Shown here one piece after another: positions 1 through 10,812 of a DNA stretch of 64,000 nucleotides (within the stretch, counting starts at the first letter, position 1; every line of letters begins with the position of its first letter). The notes under the pieces are model-generated. The model saw only the letters and a program-made list of their open reading frames with translations, ran no database searches and was not told the origin of the DNA. Made by a program: the position numbers and the translations under genes. The DNA is from Marsupella aquatica (taxonomy: Eukaryota; Marchantiophyta). Where the stretch lies: positions 5,270,001 through 5,334,000 of the forward strand of contig OZ316893.1 in assembly GCA_973895155.1 (NCBI GenBank), read 5' to 3'.

Positions 1-1004
1 CTTTAAATTGCAGCTACCCCTTCAAGAGCTATCATGGGTAAGCCGTAGGATCCAAATTTCACTATAAGTAACAGTAGTAAAGTTTTCCCAAAATTGTGAA
101 ACAGACTGGAACCTCAGTGGAAAGAAGTAAATGGAATGCGGAAAAAATGAGAAACCTAAGACACTTCCCCTTTTATATATGGGTAGTTGTGGTTTATCTA
201 GATGTGAGATTAGTTTGAATGTTTTGATTACATGGATCAATGTGGGCTTTCTTTATTATATGCATTTCATTGTTTCAAATTATCATGTCTAGGTTTTGAT
301 TTTGTTAAATTTTGATATAATTAAAGAATTGTAACAATAACCATGGCACCTCTACTTCGCAGGTCACCTAGTATTGATCTCTATGGAAAGTGTGGACCGA
401 CTGATGCAAGGAGGGAACTAATTATTATTTCTCTAGAACCCTCACTATTGTAGCTTAGAAAGAATGAGTTCTTATTGCAAATTTGTGATTGTCGTCAAGA
501 AGTAGTCATGAAATGTTTATGACCAGGGAATTATTTGTGAGCAACATCCTTGCATTTCAGTAAGTCTTATGCTCAGTCTGCTGATTTTCTATCCAATGAT
601 GTGCCTCGGGATGAATTGAATAATAAACAGTGGAAAGTCTCAGCAAAGCCCTACAATTTGTGTCCCGGCTTCATAGACCCACTAGTTCTAGTACTTCTGG
701 GATTTGGGGCGACTGGGGCATGCTCCCAATCCACAGATTTAGTTACTGGACTCATGACATGTCTACATGTCTCATGAGATTTATGTGCTGACCTCGACCC
801 CTCCTAGACCCAAAGCCTTTAGTTAGTGACCCTGGGATTAGTTTGGATTGCATCTCACACTGCAAGGGTTTAGTTGGGGTGTGTTCTGGTCCCTGGGGTT
901 TGTGTTTCTGGGGGGCCCCTCTGGTCTTCGCTTCAGAAGCATTTGGAGTACACCATCGCGTTGTGACTGAAAAAAGGCATTGAAAAATTCATTAAAAAAG
1001 TAAA
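1..1004. other. No recognised gene; AT-rich flank
   Basis: I see no protein family, RNA gene or clear repeat in this stretch. The open frames are short and without homology that I can recognise. It may be intergenic or belong to a gene lying mostly outside the window. Confidence 0.4.
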
Positions 1005-1029
1005 TCCATCCATCCATCCATCCATCCAT
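1005..1029. repeat. (TCCA)n microsatellite
   Basis: About six uninterrupted copies of the tetranucleotide TCCA. A low-complexity tract upstream of the LRR kinase gene. Confidence 0.9.
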
Positions 1030-1261
1030 GGTCTACGCCATCCATGCACTGCCATCTACCAACTCGACATTGTGGACATTCTTCATTTACAACATTTATG
1101 ACGTTCACCCACCTTGGGGGGGAATGGGGGCCTTTTTTTCGCCCTTGAAAATCCCACTTAATGGACAATAGTACAGAGCGAGAGGAGGGTGAACTTTCTA
1201 GTTTCTGTCCCATGCAAAGCTGTTTGTGTGATGAAGGGGTGACGTTTTGACATCCGTCTAT

Positions 1262-1370
1262 GCAATCACCTTTTGCTCAGTGGGTAAGGGGAACTCTCAC
1301 CCCAAGAATGAGGGGAGATTGAACCCTGGGACTTCTCAGTTCCAGGCTCATCTCCTGGCCAACTGAAACC
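1262..1370 (-). mobile_element. Probable tRNA-derived SINE or tRNA relic
   Basis: Read on the minus strand, this stretch has an A-box-like CAGTTGGCCAGG around 1357–1366 and a B-box-like GGGTTCAATC at 1317–1326. The spacing is close to that of tRNA internal promoters. The following CCCCTCATTCTTGGGG forms a short stem. Plant tRNA-derived SINEs have this head arrangement. I cannot fold it into a complete tRNA, and I see no clear tail or target duplication, so a decayed SINE head is the best reading. Confidence 0.5.
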
Positions 1371-1379
1371 ATTCACAGC

Positions 1380-2394
1380 TCGTTCGTTCCATCGGTCAAG
1401 TGTCCATCCAGAAGCGTCACTAGTGCTCGCACTGTGACGCGAGCTCTCTCCTTCAGTCTCTCACTCACTCAGCCTTTTGGAGCACTCGACGTTTGATTCG
1501 ATCGTTGCTTCAGGAGGTCGAAGCCTTTTGTTGAAGCTCCGCGCCGCAATCTGAGCTGTTTGAATTCACACTCCGTCTCGTTCTTCAAGTTGCTCGCAGC
1601 CAGGTCGAAGCAATCTCTGAAGCTCGCGCAGCGAAATCTTAGCTCGATCGATCTACGATCATTCTGTCTGTCTCGGTTTCGTTCGCTGCAAACTGAGGTA
1701 GGCTTGAGCATTTGGGCGAAACTGAGCACAGAAATCTTAGCTGCATTACGAACACTGTGTCTGTCTGTGCACGGACGGGCATTTCGAGCATGCATTCAGT
1801 GATCTTTGAATTCAGTGTCTTTGAATTTGACGTACTAAATTTTTGCAATGATGACTCCTGCAGTTCACTTGACTGTCTCTGCGGCAGTCGGGAATCCCGG
1901 TTTTCATGGTCTACAAGCAACTGACAAAAATTGAGAATCCCGCCCCGGTTTCTCCCTGCGAACACGGGCACTGCGGGCGGACGGACAACACTTTGGTCGG
2001 GAATGTTACCACCCATTGTAGGTAGCAAATTCAATATGAGGTTGCGATTATTTCGGAATCCATGAAGGGGCTCGATTTCTTCTGGAGGTCCGGTGATCTA
2101 CATCGACTCACGTTACGAGGTGCAGTGTTGATGGAGGAGGATTTCAATGTTAATTAAAAGTGAGGTTTTGAAGGGAGACCTTGTGATCACCTTCTTGTGA
2201 TCATCTCGGGGGGAGGGGGGGGGGGGGGGGGGTGGCATGCAAAGCGTATCAGGCGAGTTCGTGCAAAGGAGACGTCACAATATGGGATTTTCCTGTTTCA
2301 TCTTTTAGGTACGCTATCATCTCAGCGGGCATGATCCAGTGCAACGCGGTCAAGCAGTGGGCAAGGTAGCCTGAAGAATCACAGCTCTCCTCTC
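1380..2394 (+). promoter_or_regulatory. Probable promoter and 5' untranslated region of the LRR kinase gene
   Basis: The stretch from about 1380 to 1700 is pyrimidine-rich with TCTC and CTTC runs, typical of plant 5' leaders. The interval up to 2394 lacks recognisable coding sequence and contains a long G run (about 2209–2232). An untranslated first exon and intron are possible, but no transcript evidence is available here. A start site cannot be fixed. Confidence 0.35.
2209..2232. repeat. Poly-G tract
   Basis: A nearly uninterrupted run of G with one A, in the leader of the LRR kinase gene. It could form G-quadruplex structure, which is inference, and it is a likely place for length polymorphism or assembly error. 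Confidence 0.85.
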
Positions 2395-5300
2395 ATGTTC
2401 GTGGGCTCTGCCCTAGCTCTACCTAGCATTATGGGGAGTTCTGTAGGGGTGGCATGGGCCACTATCATATTTTTTGTGGCTGCTTTCGATGCCGTTGCTG
2501 CGGTCGACATTTCTCCTCCCGTCATACTGTTGTCGGCAAATGAGACCTCGGCGTTATACAGACTTAAATATACCATACAGGTAGACGATTCTATATGGCC
2601 TCCTGCCAGTGATCCATGCTCGAGTTGGGCGGGAGTGAGCTGTGATAACAACGGGCATGTTGTGGGGCTCAGTCTTTCGGGAATCAAGCATATTGGGAAT
2701 GGGAGCCAGCCTGCTGTATACCTTTTGGACTCCGTGCAGGAACTGCCAGCTTTGAAAGTACTCAATGTGACCGATTTTGCCGCACCGGGGTACATGCCAA
2801 CTTGGTTCGGTAATCTCAGCTCGCTAGAGAGCCTCCTCATTTCTAATTCTTCCTTGAATGGCACCATTCCGCCTTCACTTGGACAACTATACCGTCTTCA
2901 AACACTTTCGTTGATGCAGAATGGTCTTGTGGGAAACGTCCCTGAGATGTTCTATGGACTCGTGAATCTGACAGCTCTGGATTTATCATCGAACTTCTTG
3001 CGGGGCACCCTCCCCAACTCCTTGTGGAAGCTATCCAACCTCGAAGTTCTGGATCTGTCCAGCAACTATCTGTATGGACCAATTCCCGGGAACTTGTCAA
3101 AGCTAGGAAATTTGCGTAAGCTTTCTCTATCGAGAAACTTCTTTAGTGGAAACATTCCGGTTGAGGTTGGGAGCCTGTTTCAGTTAACTGACATCGATCT
3201 GACTTGGAACAATTTTTCTGGTTCAATCCCTCCGCAGCTTGGCAATCTCACGAATCTTGCGGGGCTGAGTCTTGCGAATAATATTCTCAGTGGCATGATC
3301 CTTCCGGAGCTGACTCTGTGCTCTGAGCTCCGAGTCCTTAGTTTAGCCAACAACCAGCTCGAAGGTAATCTTCCTCTATCGTTTGGGTCTTTGGTCCACC
3401 TCGTCACCATTAATTTTTCCACGAATGTCCTCACAGGGCCATTGCCGCCAGGCTGGGACGGTTTGCAGCTCCTTGCAAGCGCAGACATGTCCCACAATGC
3501 ATTCTACGGTCCTTTGCCGTCTGATCTTCTTTCCCTGCCAAACCTGTCTATGCTCAATGTGTCGGATAATTTTTTCAACGAGTCAGTGCCCAACGCATTG
3601 CCTAACAACACCATAATCAAGAAGAACTGCTTGGAAAATGTACCGAAGCAGCACCTCCTTCGTTCTTGTGCTAAGTTCTATTCCGGTTTGGGGGTTCCGG
3701 TTCCTGCTGCTGTGCCAGTCTTCAGTCCGGCACCCTTGGGCTTAGGCGGCGGTCTTCCACATCCTTCAGCTACACCCCCTACTTCTCAGGGTGGACATTC
3801 CTCCGAGAAGGACGAGAAGCTTTTGGTGCCCCTCTTTGCAGGTGTTGGAGGCAGCTTGGGCTTGATTCTGGTGATAGGCGTGTTTGTGTTCTGTGTGCAC
3901 AAGATGGAGAGGAAGGACTCGGCTCAGACTAGAGCTGTCAATGGAGATGCAGGGTTTGGTACAGGAGGCGTTGGCATTATCGTGAGCAGATTGGGGGAGC
4001 CTTTCACCTATGCGCAACTTCAGCAGGCAACCAAAAAATTTCACTCCTCTAACATGATCACCAGTGGCCAATCTGGTGATTTATACAAGGGGTTACTAGA
4101 CAGAGGGCAAACTGTGGTCATAAAGAGGATAGACGCCACAAAATTTCGCAAAGACTCGTATGTGCCTGAGCTCGAGGTTTACGGCAAAGCAGATCATTCG
4201 CGATTAGTCTCGCTCCTTGGATATTGTCTGGAGCGAGAGGACGAGAAGCTCTTAGTGTACAAGTTTATGCCCAATGGGGACCTTGCTTCCGCTTTGCATA
4301 CGAAAGGCAGTCCAGGGCCTGGAGACGTGTTAAGGTCGTTGGATTGGATCACGAGGCTCAAGGTCGCTATTGGCGCAGCTGAGGCATTAGCATATTTGCA
4401 CCACGAGTGCGTGCCACCCCTGGTACACAGGTATGCTTCACAACAAATACCGCTAAAAACTATCAGAATTCAGATGGTGATATCAAGTGTGGTGGCAGTT
4501 TTGAAACAATGCATGTGAAGCAAGTTGCTCGAACTGCCTTCTCCGTGCTCGTTCGAGTCTCGGTTACACTCTTGTTTCCATGGGTTGAATTGTGCTGTAT
4601 CGCCTGCGTGAACATGTTCTAGCCAGCTCGTCGAATCTCAATCATTCGTGGTCCAAGTTTATCCCGAGCTCGTGACCCGTGAGTCACCGTACCAATCTGT
4701 TTCCGTGCTAAAACATGAATGAAATCACTTTAACTATTGATCTTCCGCCCTGATAACGCACTTTCGCGTCGTAACAATTTATTGCCGGTGAGAGCATTCC
4801 CGTGCCGCGGGCCCGGAGGAAGCGGATTTGATAGGGTGATTCATGTGCATCGTCCAATAAATATTGATTTTCAGTCGGTCCCTCGTGTTATCACGGTTGT
4901 TCAATGTCATTAGCATGTTCTCCGCAGTTTGCGTCTAATCATTTTGTGTGCTGACTTCCATCACTTTACCCCGGAATTCACTCGGTCAAACGATATTCGC
5001 TGTTGGTGTTCTTCATATTGTGCTGATTTTGATCATTATTTTTTTCAGAGATATTAAAGCGAGTAGTATTCTACTCGATGACAAATTCGAGGTAAAACTC
5101 GGGAGTTTGAGCGAAGTAAGGTGTCAAGACGGAGAGTCTCATCCGGGACTAATTCGTCGACTTCTAGGACTCTCACAGTAAGCCAGGCCAACACCTACTT
5201 CTGTGTAGATCGAAGTTTACTCCAGTACTCTGCATACCAGAGGCTTGATATGTCTCTAATCTCGAAGTTGAAACTCTCAAAGCAGTGGCTGTATTTTCGA

Positions 5301-6289
5301 TTAGCTTGACTACAGAGAACTGACTTGGTTGCCATTGCTTCCGGTTGTCTTTCAAACAGGTCGTCAGATCAGGGACTACGTGATGCAGGTGCCCTATCCT
5401 TTCTTTCCTGTTCTATCTTTACTGTAGATATGCTTGTCTATCGTAACGCCCGCCAGTGGCAAATCTAGGGAGCTTTGGTCATCCTGCATTCGATTATGAC
5501 ATCGTTGGTTAGTTTAAGGGTCATCCCGTCATGTTTGAGTTCAGTAGTTAGCCTGCGAGCAGATGGAAATACACTCGTAAACGATCTCCCATGGTTCACC
5601 TTCATTGAGAGTTTACCGACCATCGAGTTGTAGATTCACCTATTTCCCCCTTCCAGTTGAAAACTTGCATTACCTAACTCAGACCTGGTCTTTGCTCTTG
5701 TTGTCTATGGAATACAGGACAAGCGGTGGCATCGTGTGCGCAGGACGTGTACAATTACGGCAAAGTTCTTTTAGAGCTGGTCTCGGGCAAACTGGGGATT
5801 AGTGGCGCATCGGATCCTCGAACAGATGCTTGGCTAGAGTGGGCAGTACCGCTAATCGATCCCCATGATAAGGAGTCTCTTCCCAAGCTAGTTGATCCAT
5901 CTCTCATAGTGGATGAAGATCTGCTGGAAGAAGTGTGGGCTGTAGCAATTATTGCAAAAGCTTGTTTGAATCCCAAATCCCAGAAGCGGCCGAGTATGCG
6001 CCACGTCCAAAAGGCTTTGGAGAATCCTCACAAAGTAGTTCGTCAAGACTTCCAGTTCGGTGAGGCCCTGGCCACGAGGACTTCTTCTCACAGCTCTTGG
6101 AACGAAGCCTTGTTTGGAAGCTGGAGACATTCATCAGTCATCCCCGGCACTCTTCGGGAGGAGTATTCCATGAAGGTTGGTGGAATCGGTGGTTGCCGGG
6201 GGGAGTATTCTCAATCGCATGCGCGGCGAGGATCCAGCGACATTGCCCCTGAACCTATCTCGGAACACGACCACCCTCGCTCCAGATGA
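2395..6289 (+). CDS. LRR receptor-like kinase, At2g16250 type, probable pseudokinase (4 exons)
   Basis: Predicted plasma-membrane receptor of 918 residues. Exons are 2395–4430, 5049–5177, 5360–5379 (20 nt) and 5718–6289, joined through GT–AG introns with consistent phase (2,757 nt in total). Residues 1–37 form a signal peptide with a hydrophobic core. A Cys-Trp-Cys LRR cap lies near 75–83 and about ten LRRs at 115–400. A Pro-rich juxtamembrane stretch lies at 432–470 and a transmembrane helix at about 479–501, followed by a kinase domain from about 535. Lys577 of the VIK motif is present, but the glycine loop is degenerate (SGQSGDLY). The catalytic loop reads HRDIKASS instead of HRDxKxxN, and LGSL stands where DFG is expected. 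This matches my memory of the Arabidopsis At2g16250 family, so a non-catalytic role is likely. A second in-frame ATG at 2431 gives a more typical signal peptide and may be the true start. The ligand is unknown. Confidence 0.9.
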
Positions 6290-9200
6290 CTAAGGAGGAC
6301 TTCCAATCGGTGAACCACATTGGAACACTGTCGTCCGAGGTTCTGAATCACTACAGCCACAGACAGACGAGGGGGGCAGGCATGACGATTCATGCTTTGA
6401 ATGTCTACTTGTTCTCTCTTCAAGAGCCCTCCTGACAAGGCACCCTAGCTATGTAGCGGGTACTTTGAACAGACGAGAGCAGGCAGCCGCCCAGGGAGCA
6501 CAAATTGTACAATAGGGTTCCAAGTAAGTAGAGCTACCGGTAGTGCAGTTTCGGTAGAGCGACGCCTTAATATCAGTGGGAGACCAATTAAAATGGTAGC
6601 CGGAGGTGCTGTCGACACGACGTATATTCTTAATGGCCTGCTCCGAAACTTTTTGGACGAAAGCTTGTCCGGTTCTCATTTTTAAGGTGTTCAAGTAGGC
6701 AAGCTGAAAGGCGTAGTAGATACATCATCATGCAGAAAAGGTTAATGAACATCTAGGCCTGCAGGGCGGGCCGAGGTCACACATCAAGACGTACCTCCAC
6801 ATTGAAGCGCTGCATCTACGGTGCATCAGAAGATTCATCATGCTCTCGTTTTTTGTCTGATTAATTCTTAATCCCGAGATGCAACATCCTAAAGCATTAG
6901 TTTATCTTAACGCGTCCTCAAACCACATTTCTATTTGAATCTTTCGTATCGCCGTCGTACAGTCGGCATGAACCACAGATGTGTCCACCTTGGGCACTTA
7001 GGATTGTCCTATTCAGGAAAGGTGTCTGGGAGTATCGTTCGTTCTGGATTCTGTGATGGCCTTCCCCGACTGTGTTTTGTTGGCCCAAGTATTGAAAGCG
7101 CCTACAGGTCAGACGTTAACGTTCGGTTGATTTGTATAGTGTCCCAGGAAAGGAGTTTTTACTTAGCCAAAACCTATGTACGATATTGGATGTCTGGTCT
7201 AGAGGAAGTTAGGGACATATCCGCCGCCGATCAGCTCCTGGATTGTGTGTGTTCAGGGTTCCTTTGGGAAAGTTCGGACACCAAAAGAATTGTGGTCCTG
7301 TCCTGTCGTAGAAGATGCACTCATTTCATTGCTTCCCTTACAAGTGTGGTTTTTCCGCTATTCATTAAAAAAGGTCGTTCAAGTTCCCCTCGATCTTTGT
7401 ACAGGACGTACGGGAACAGTACCGCATAAATAACGTGCCCAACTTCTCGTATAGACTTCAAATATAATCTCCATGGGAATCTAATTCTTTGACCCGATTA
7501 ACCGACCTCGATACGTTCGTCACACTTTTAGGATAACTCGTGAGTTGCTCCCCGAAGAATGCTAGCGCAGTGAAATTGAAAATCTCCAGAACTGATAGCA
7601 CAGTAAAGACTTGCGTTAACAATCTTTCTGAATCTCAACAGGTGGGGAACTTCAGAACTCGAGATGGCCAACGCATGCGGAGTAGCGGACAGTATACCCG
7701 TAGCGTGACGTACTACAGAATTGGAGAAATAGAATTGGTCGGGTCTTGCGTACAGTAGAGAACCCCGAGGGCACCCGAGTGATGCACTGGACAGGCAGAC
7801 AAGTTAATAACGTATGGGGGAGATTGCCAAAGAGTATCAATACGTGAACGAAATGATAACGAGGGAATCTCAATTAACAAGGGAGCTGAGTAGCATGTGA
7901 TTGCCTAAGAATAGTTGACCTGAAACCGTGGCTACGGAGACGCTTGTAAGAGTGCATTAAAGAGAGTACCAGCGAAGAGGTAGACCTGCGTTAAATGAAG
8001 GTTGGCACAATAATATCCACATTGAATAATAATTCTAGCGGACACAACCTCCAATGGCCCCCTTTCTCTCTCACTGGAAGCCAACCTGGGCTTTCTGACA
8101 ATGAGAGTGCACTGTACTGGAATTGGCTACCTATAGACGTACGGTTCTGCCTACCTACCTAGCAAAACGAGCAAGGGTTACGACGGCTATGGCTCGCAAG
8201 GAGAAGAACTGAAAGGATGGTGGGTACCAAGCTTAATGGCCGTTTATGATGATGTAAGTGAATCCCCGGTACCAGGCTGTCGTATTAATCTCTCTCTGGA
8301 CCTGCACTTAATTGTCTCCTCATCTTCTGCCTCAGAGCATATGCACATTTAAATCTCCTGTGCCCTATCTGATTTCCGCCCCTGCTGAAAAACTTCCCTC
8401 CAGATCTCTCACCCGGCACATTGCTCGCTGCCTCCTTCCGCCAGACTGATCAGATTCTGCAAAAGATGCAGGGTGGGGGATCCGTGAGCTGCCGGCCACT
8501 TTATACGCCTGCACACTTTGAAGCCGTGGTCCAAAGATTGAAAAGGATAGCCAGCGGTACAGTACAGCACTTTAAAGCCTTTACACGAACCACACTGACC
8601 CTATCATAAGCTCGTATGTATCGTCAATCCTGGGCGATCGACGGTCGAGCTTAAATTCTCGATCGCTTAGTTTGTTTTCTCCTTCTAACAGGTTCCCCCA
8701 TTCCGTAGATTATGAAATCGCAACGGTAATGAGCTACTATTAGCCACAAGGCGAAGGCACGTGTGGATCCAACGATTGGGAATGGAAAATTGTAGCAGTT
8801 GATCTGTATGTCGATGCACTGAGTCGATTGCACTCCTATAGTGTTACGTGCTTTGGTTCTGCTCTACATACGATAGAACTTGCGGATCACCTCGACAGTA
8901 ATCTTTCTGAAAAGCGATGATAAACATCGAAATGTTGCCACTGTTTGATTAGAGTAGTGTGGTTGCAACTGACTGAAAAGTCTCGAAAGTTGGAGTCACT
9001 CTGCCGTTGACAACTGAAAGGTATCTTCAGAAAGTCGACTGTTCCCATAAGCATGGCCATTTGAGTAGTGGCAATGCGATATTGAGATATGGAAGTTCAC
9101 AGTAATTTCTTTTGCCTTGACCTCGACTCTTCAGGCATTCCATTCACAGAACACAGTAGGTAATTGCGTCGGCATCCTGCGAGGGGGACAATGCCCCTTG

Positions 9201-10685
9201 ATGACCAATATGACAATATCTCAAAATCATGAGATCTAATTCATAGTGAAATCAGGATGCGCTTAGACACTCAACTCCCAGACCAATGCAAGATAGAGCT
9301 GTGACTCCTTTCTGCGTTGGTAGGAGTAGAACGAAACTGAGGACAAACTGAGGACAAACTCAGATAAAGCTTACTGCCGACTCGGGATACGTGGATCTCG
9401 GATTTACAAAATTTACGTCCCGGTATCTCGGAACCTTAATTAGAAATCTGCACCTTGAGACATTATTCTCAGGTGCGTCAGGTTTGGATCATTGCCTCCC
9501 GCGCCGAGTGTGAAAGTTAACAGTAGTTTCTGAGAGACCGAGAGCAACTGTTGAGAAATACGCGTAAGACTTAGCAAGTACGTCAATCATTTTCACACGG
9601 AACTTACCCTTTCAAATGTCCACCTCTTCTGTCACAACAGGAATGAAACATGCCAAAGTGCGCTGCTAATTAATTGAGAGGCAACTTACTGTAGCTGGAG
9701 GAGCTTAGCTGCAGTAATCAACGGCCAAAAGCAAAAAAGACACCGGTGCGAAAGATAAGTCAATCCGTTCCTGCCATTCGATTATGATTGCCAGTGAACG
9801 AGGCCGCAATGGTAGATATACTGTAGATGAGAACGTCAGGACTCCCAGAAGGCCAGAAGGAACCCGTGGAGGCCAGAATGGAGAGACACACGACCGACAC
9901 ACAACCGTAGGCGAAGTTCAGTACATCCTGCCAGAGTGGGGGGGGGGGGGGCAAGAGTTTACTCTTGTTACTCAGGATTGGTGAGGACTTCCTATTCATT
10001 TCTTGAATGTTTTTTGGGAACTGTAAACCCCTTTCTGTAACCCCTGGCCATTTGTCTAAACGGTTTCTCGAAATCCAGACCTTTCGTTTCTGTTGTTTCT
10101 GTATGTTCCGGGAACTGTACTTCCCGTTGAATTTCTCAGTCGACAAACGAAGGTCGTACATCTTATGTTGTGAGTGGGATGTACAGTCCCGACGTGCTTT
10201 TGTCACTCCCCCACTTCTCATTGAAGTGTGTGGCAGCATATCTGAGTTACCTTGCCAGCTTTAATCGAGATCGTTGAATTCTCGAAGGTGCACTTCTTGA
10301 GTGCTTCCGACGGATTTATTATGGACATCGCTTGTGCAATCATAAGTGGTCTACAAGTCATCTCCACTGCGTAGCTTACATCTAAGAAGTGGAGATCAGC
10401 ACTCTAGTGTCCTACGAGGTGTCCTATACCTATGGATAGGCGATCAGCACTCTAACGTGGCCCATCAGCCATGGCCCACACAATTGGTAGGGGCTTGAAC
10501 ATTTTGCTAAACGGCACGATTAGAGAACGTTGTTGACAGTTTCTGCACGCAGAGTTGCCTCGTCCATAGTTGAGTGTTAACGGTCTGCCTTTGAGCATGC
10601 ATTAAACCACCGTATGTGGAAGTTATACCCTAAGGACAGATCTATGAAAAAACTCTTCAGCTCGCATGAAAAGAGCAATTTGGTT
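6290..10685. other. Non-coding interval, no recognised gene
   Basis: The first few hundred bases are likely the 3' untranslated region of the LRR kinase gene. Beyond that, open frames are short and none resembles a known protein. A run of thirteen G lies near 9938–9951. I see no tRNA, rRNA or element termini. Confidence 0.4.
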
Positions 10686-10812
10686 CATGGGATACCAAAA
10701 TGAAATTTGTTATTTGATAGGACCCCTGAGTGATCCAGACCCTTTACCTTGAATCCATGTACCCAAAACTTAGGGGTCCTATCAAGTGACGCAATTCATT
10801 TTGGGGTCCCAT
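10686..10812. repeat. Imperfect inverted repeat (hairpin), possible MITE or small-RNA precursor
   Basis: Arms at 10686–10727 and 10772–10812 are reverse complements with a few mismatches around a loop of about 44 nt. The innermost part, TTGATAGGACCCCT against AGGGGTCCTATCAA, pairs perfectly. The transcript would fold into a stem of about 40 bp. Either a short terminal-inverted-repeat element or a small-RNA precursor is possible; the sequence alone does not decide. Confidence 0.65.

Noticed and set aside
4431-4518. Read-through continuation of the first LRR kinase exon
   Set aside because: It follows a clear GT donor (CACAG|GTATGC), and the kinase domain resumes at 5049 with the expected HRD motif, so it is intron sequence.
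6449-6694. Minus-strand frame rich in Cys downstream of the LRR kinase
   Set aside because: Short, without homology and within the likely 3' untranslated region of the plus-strand gene.
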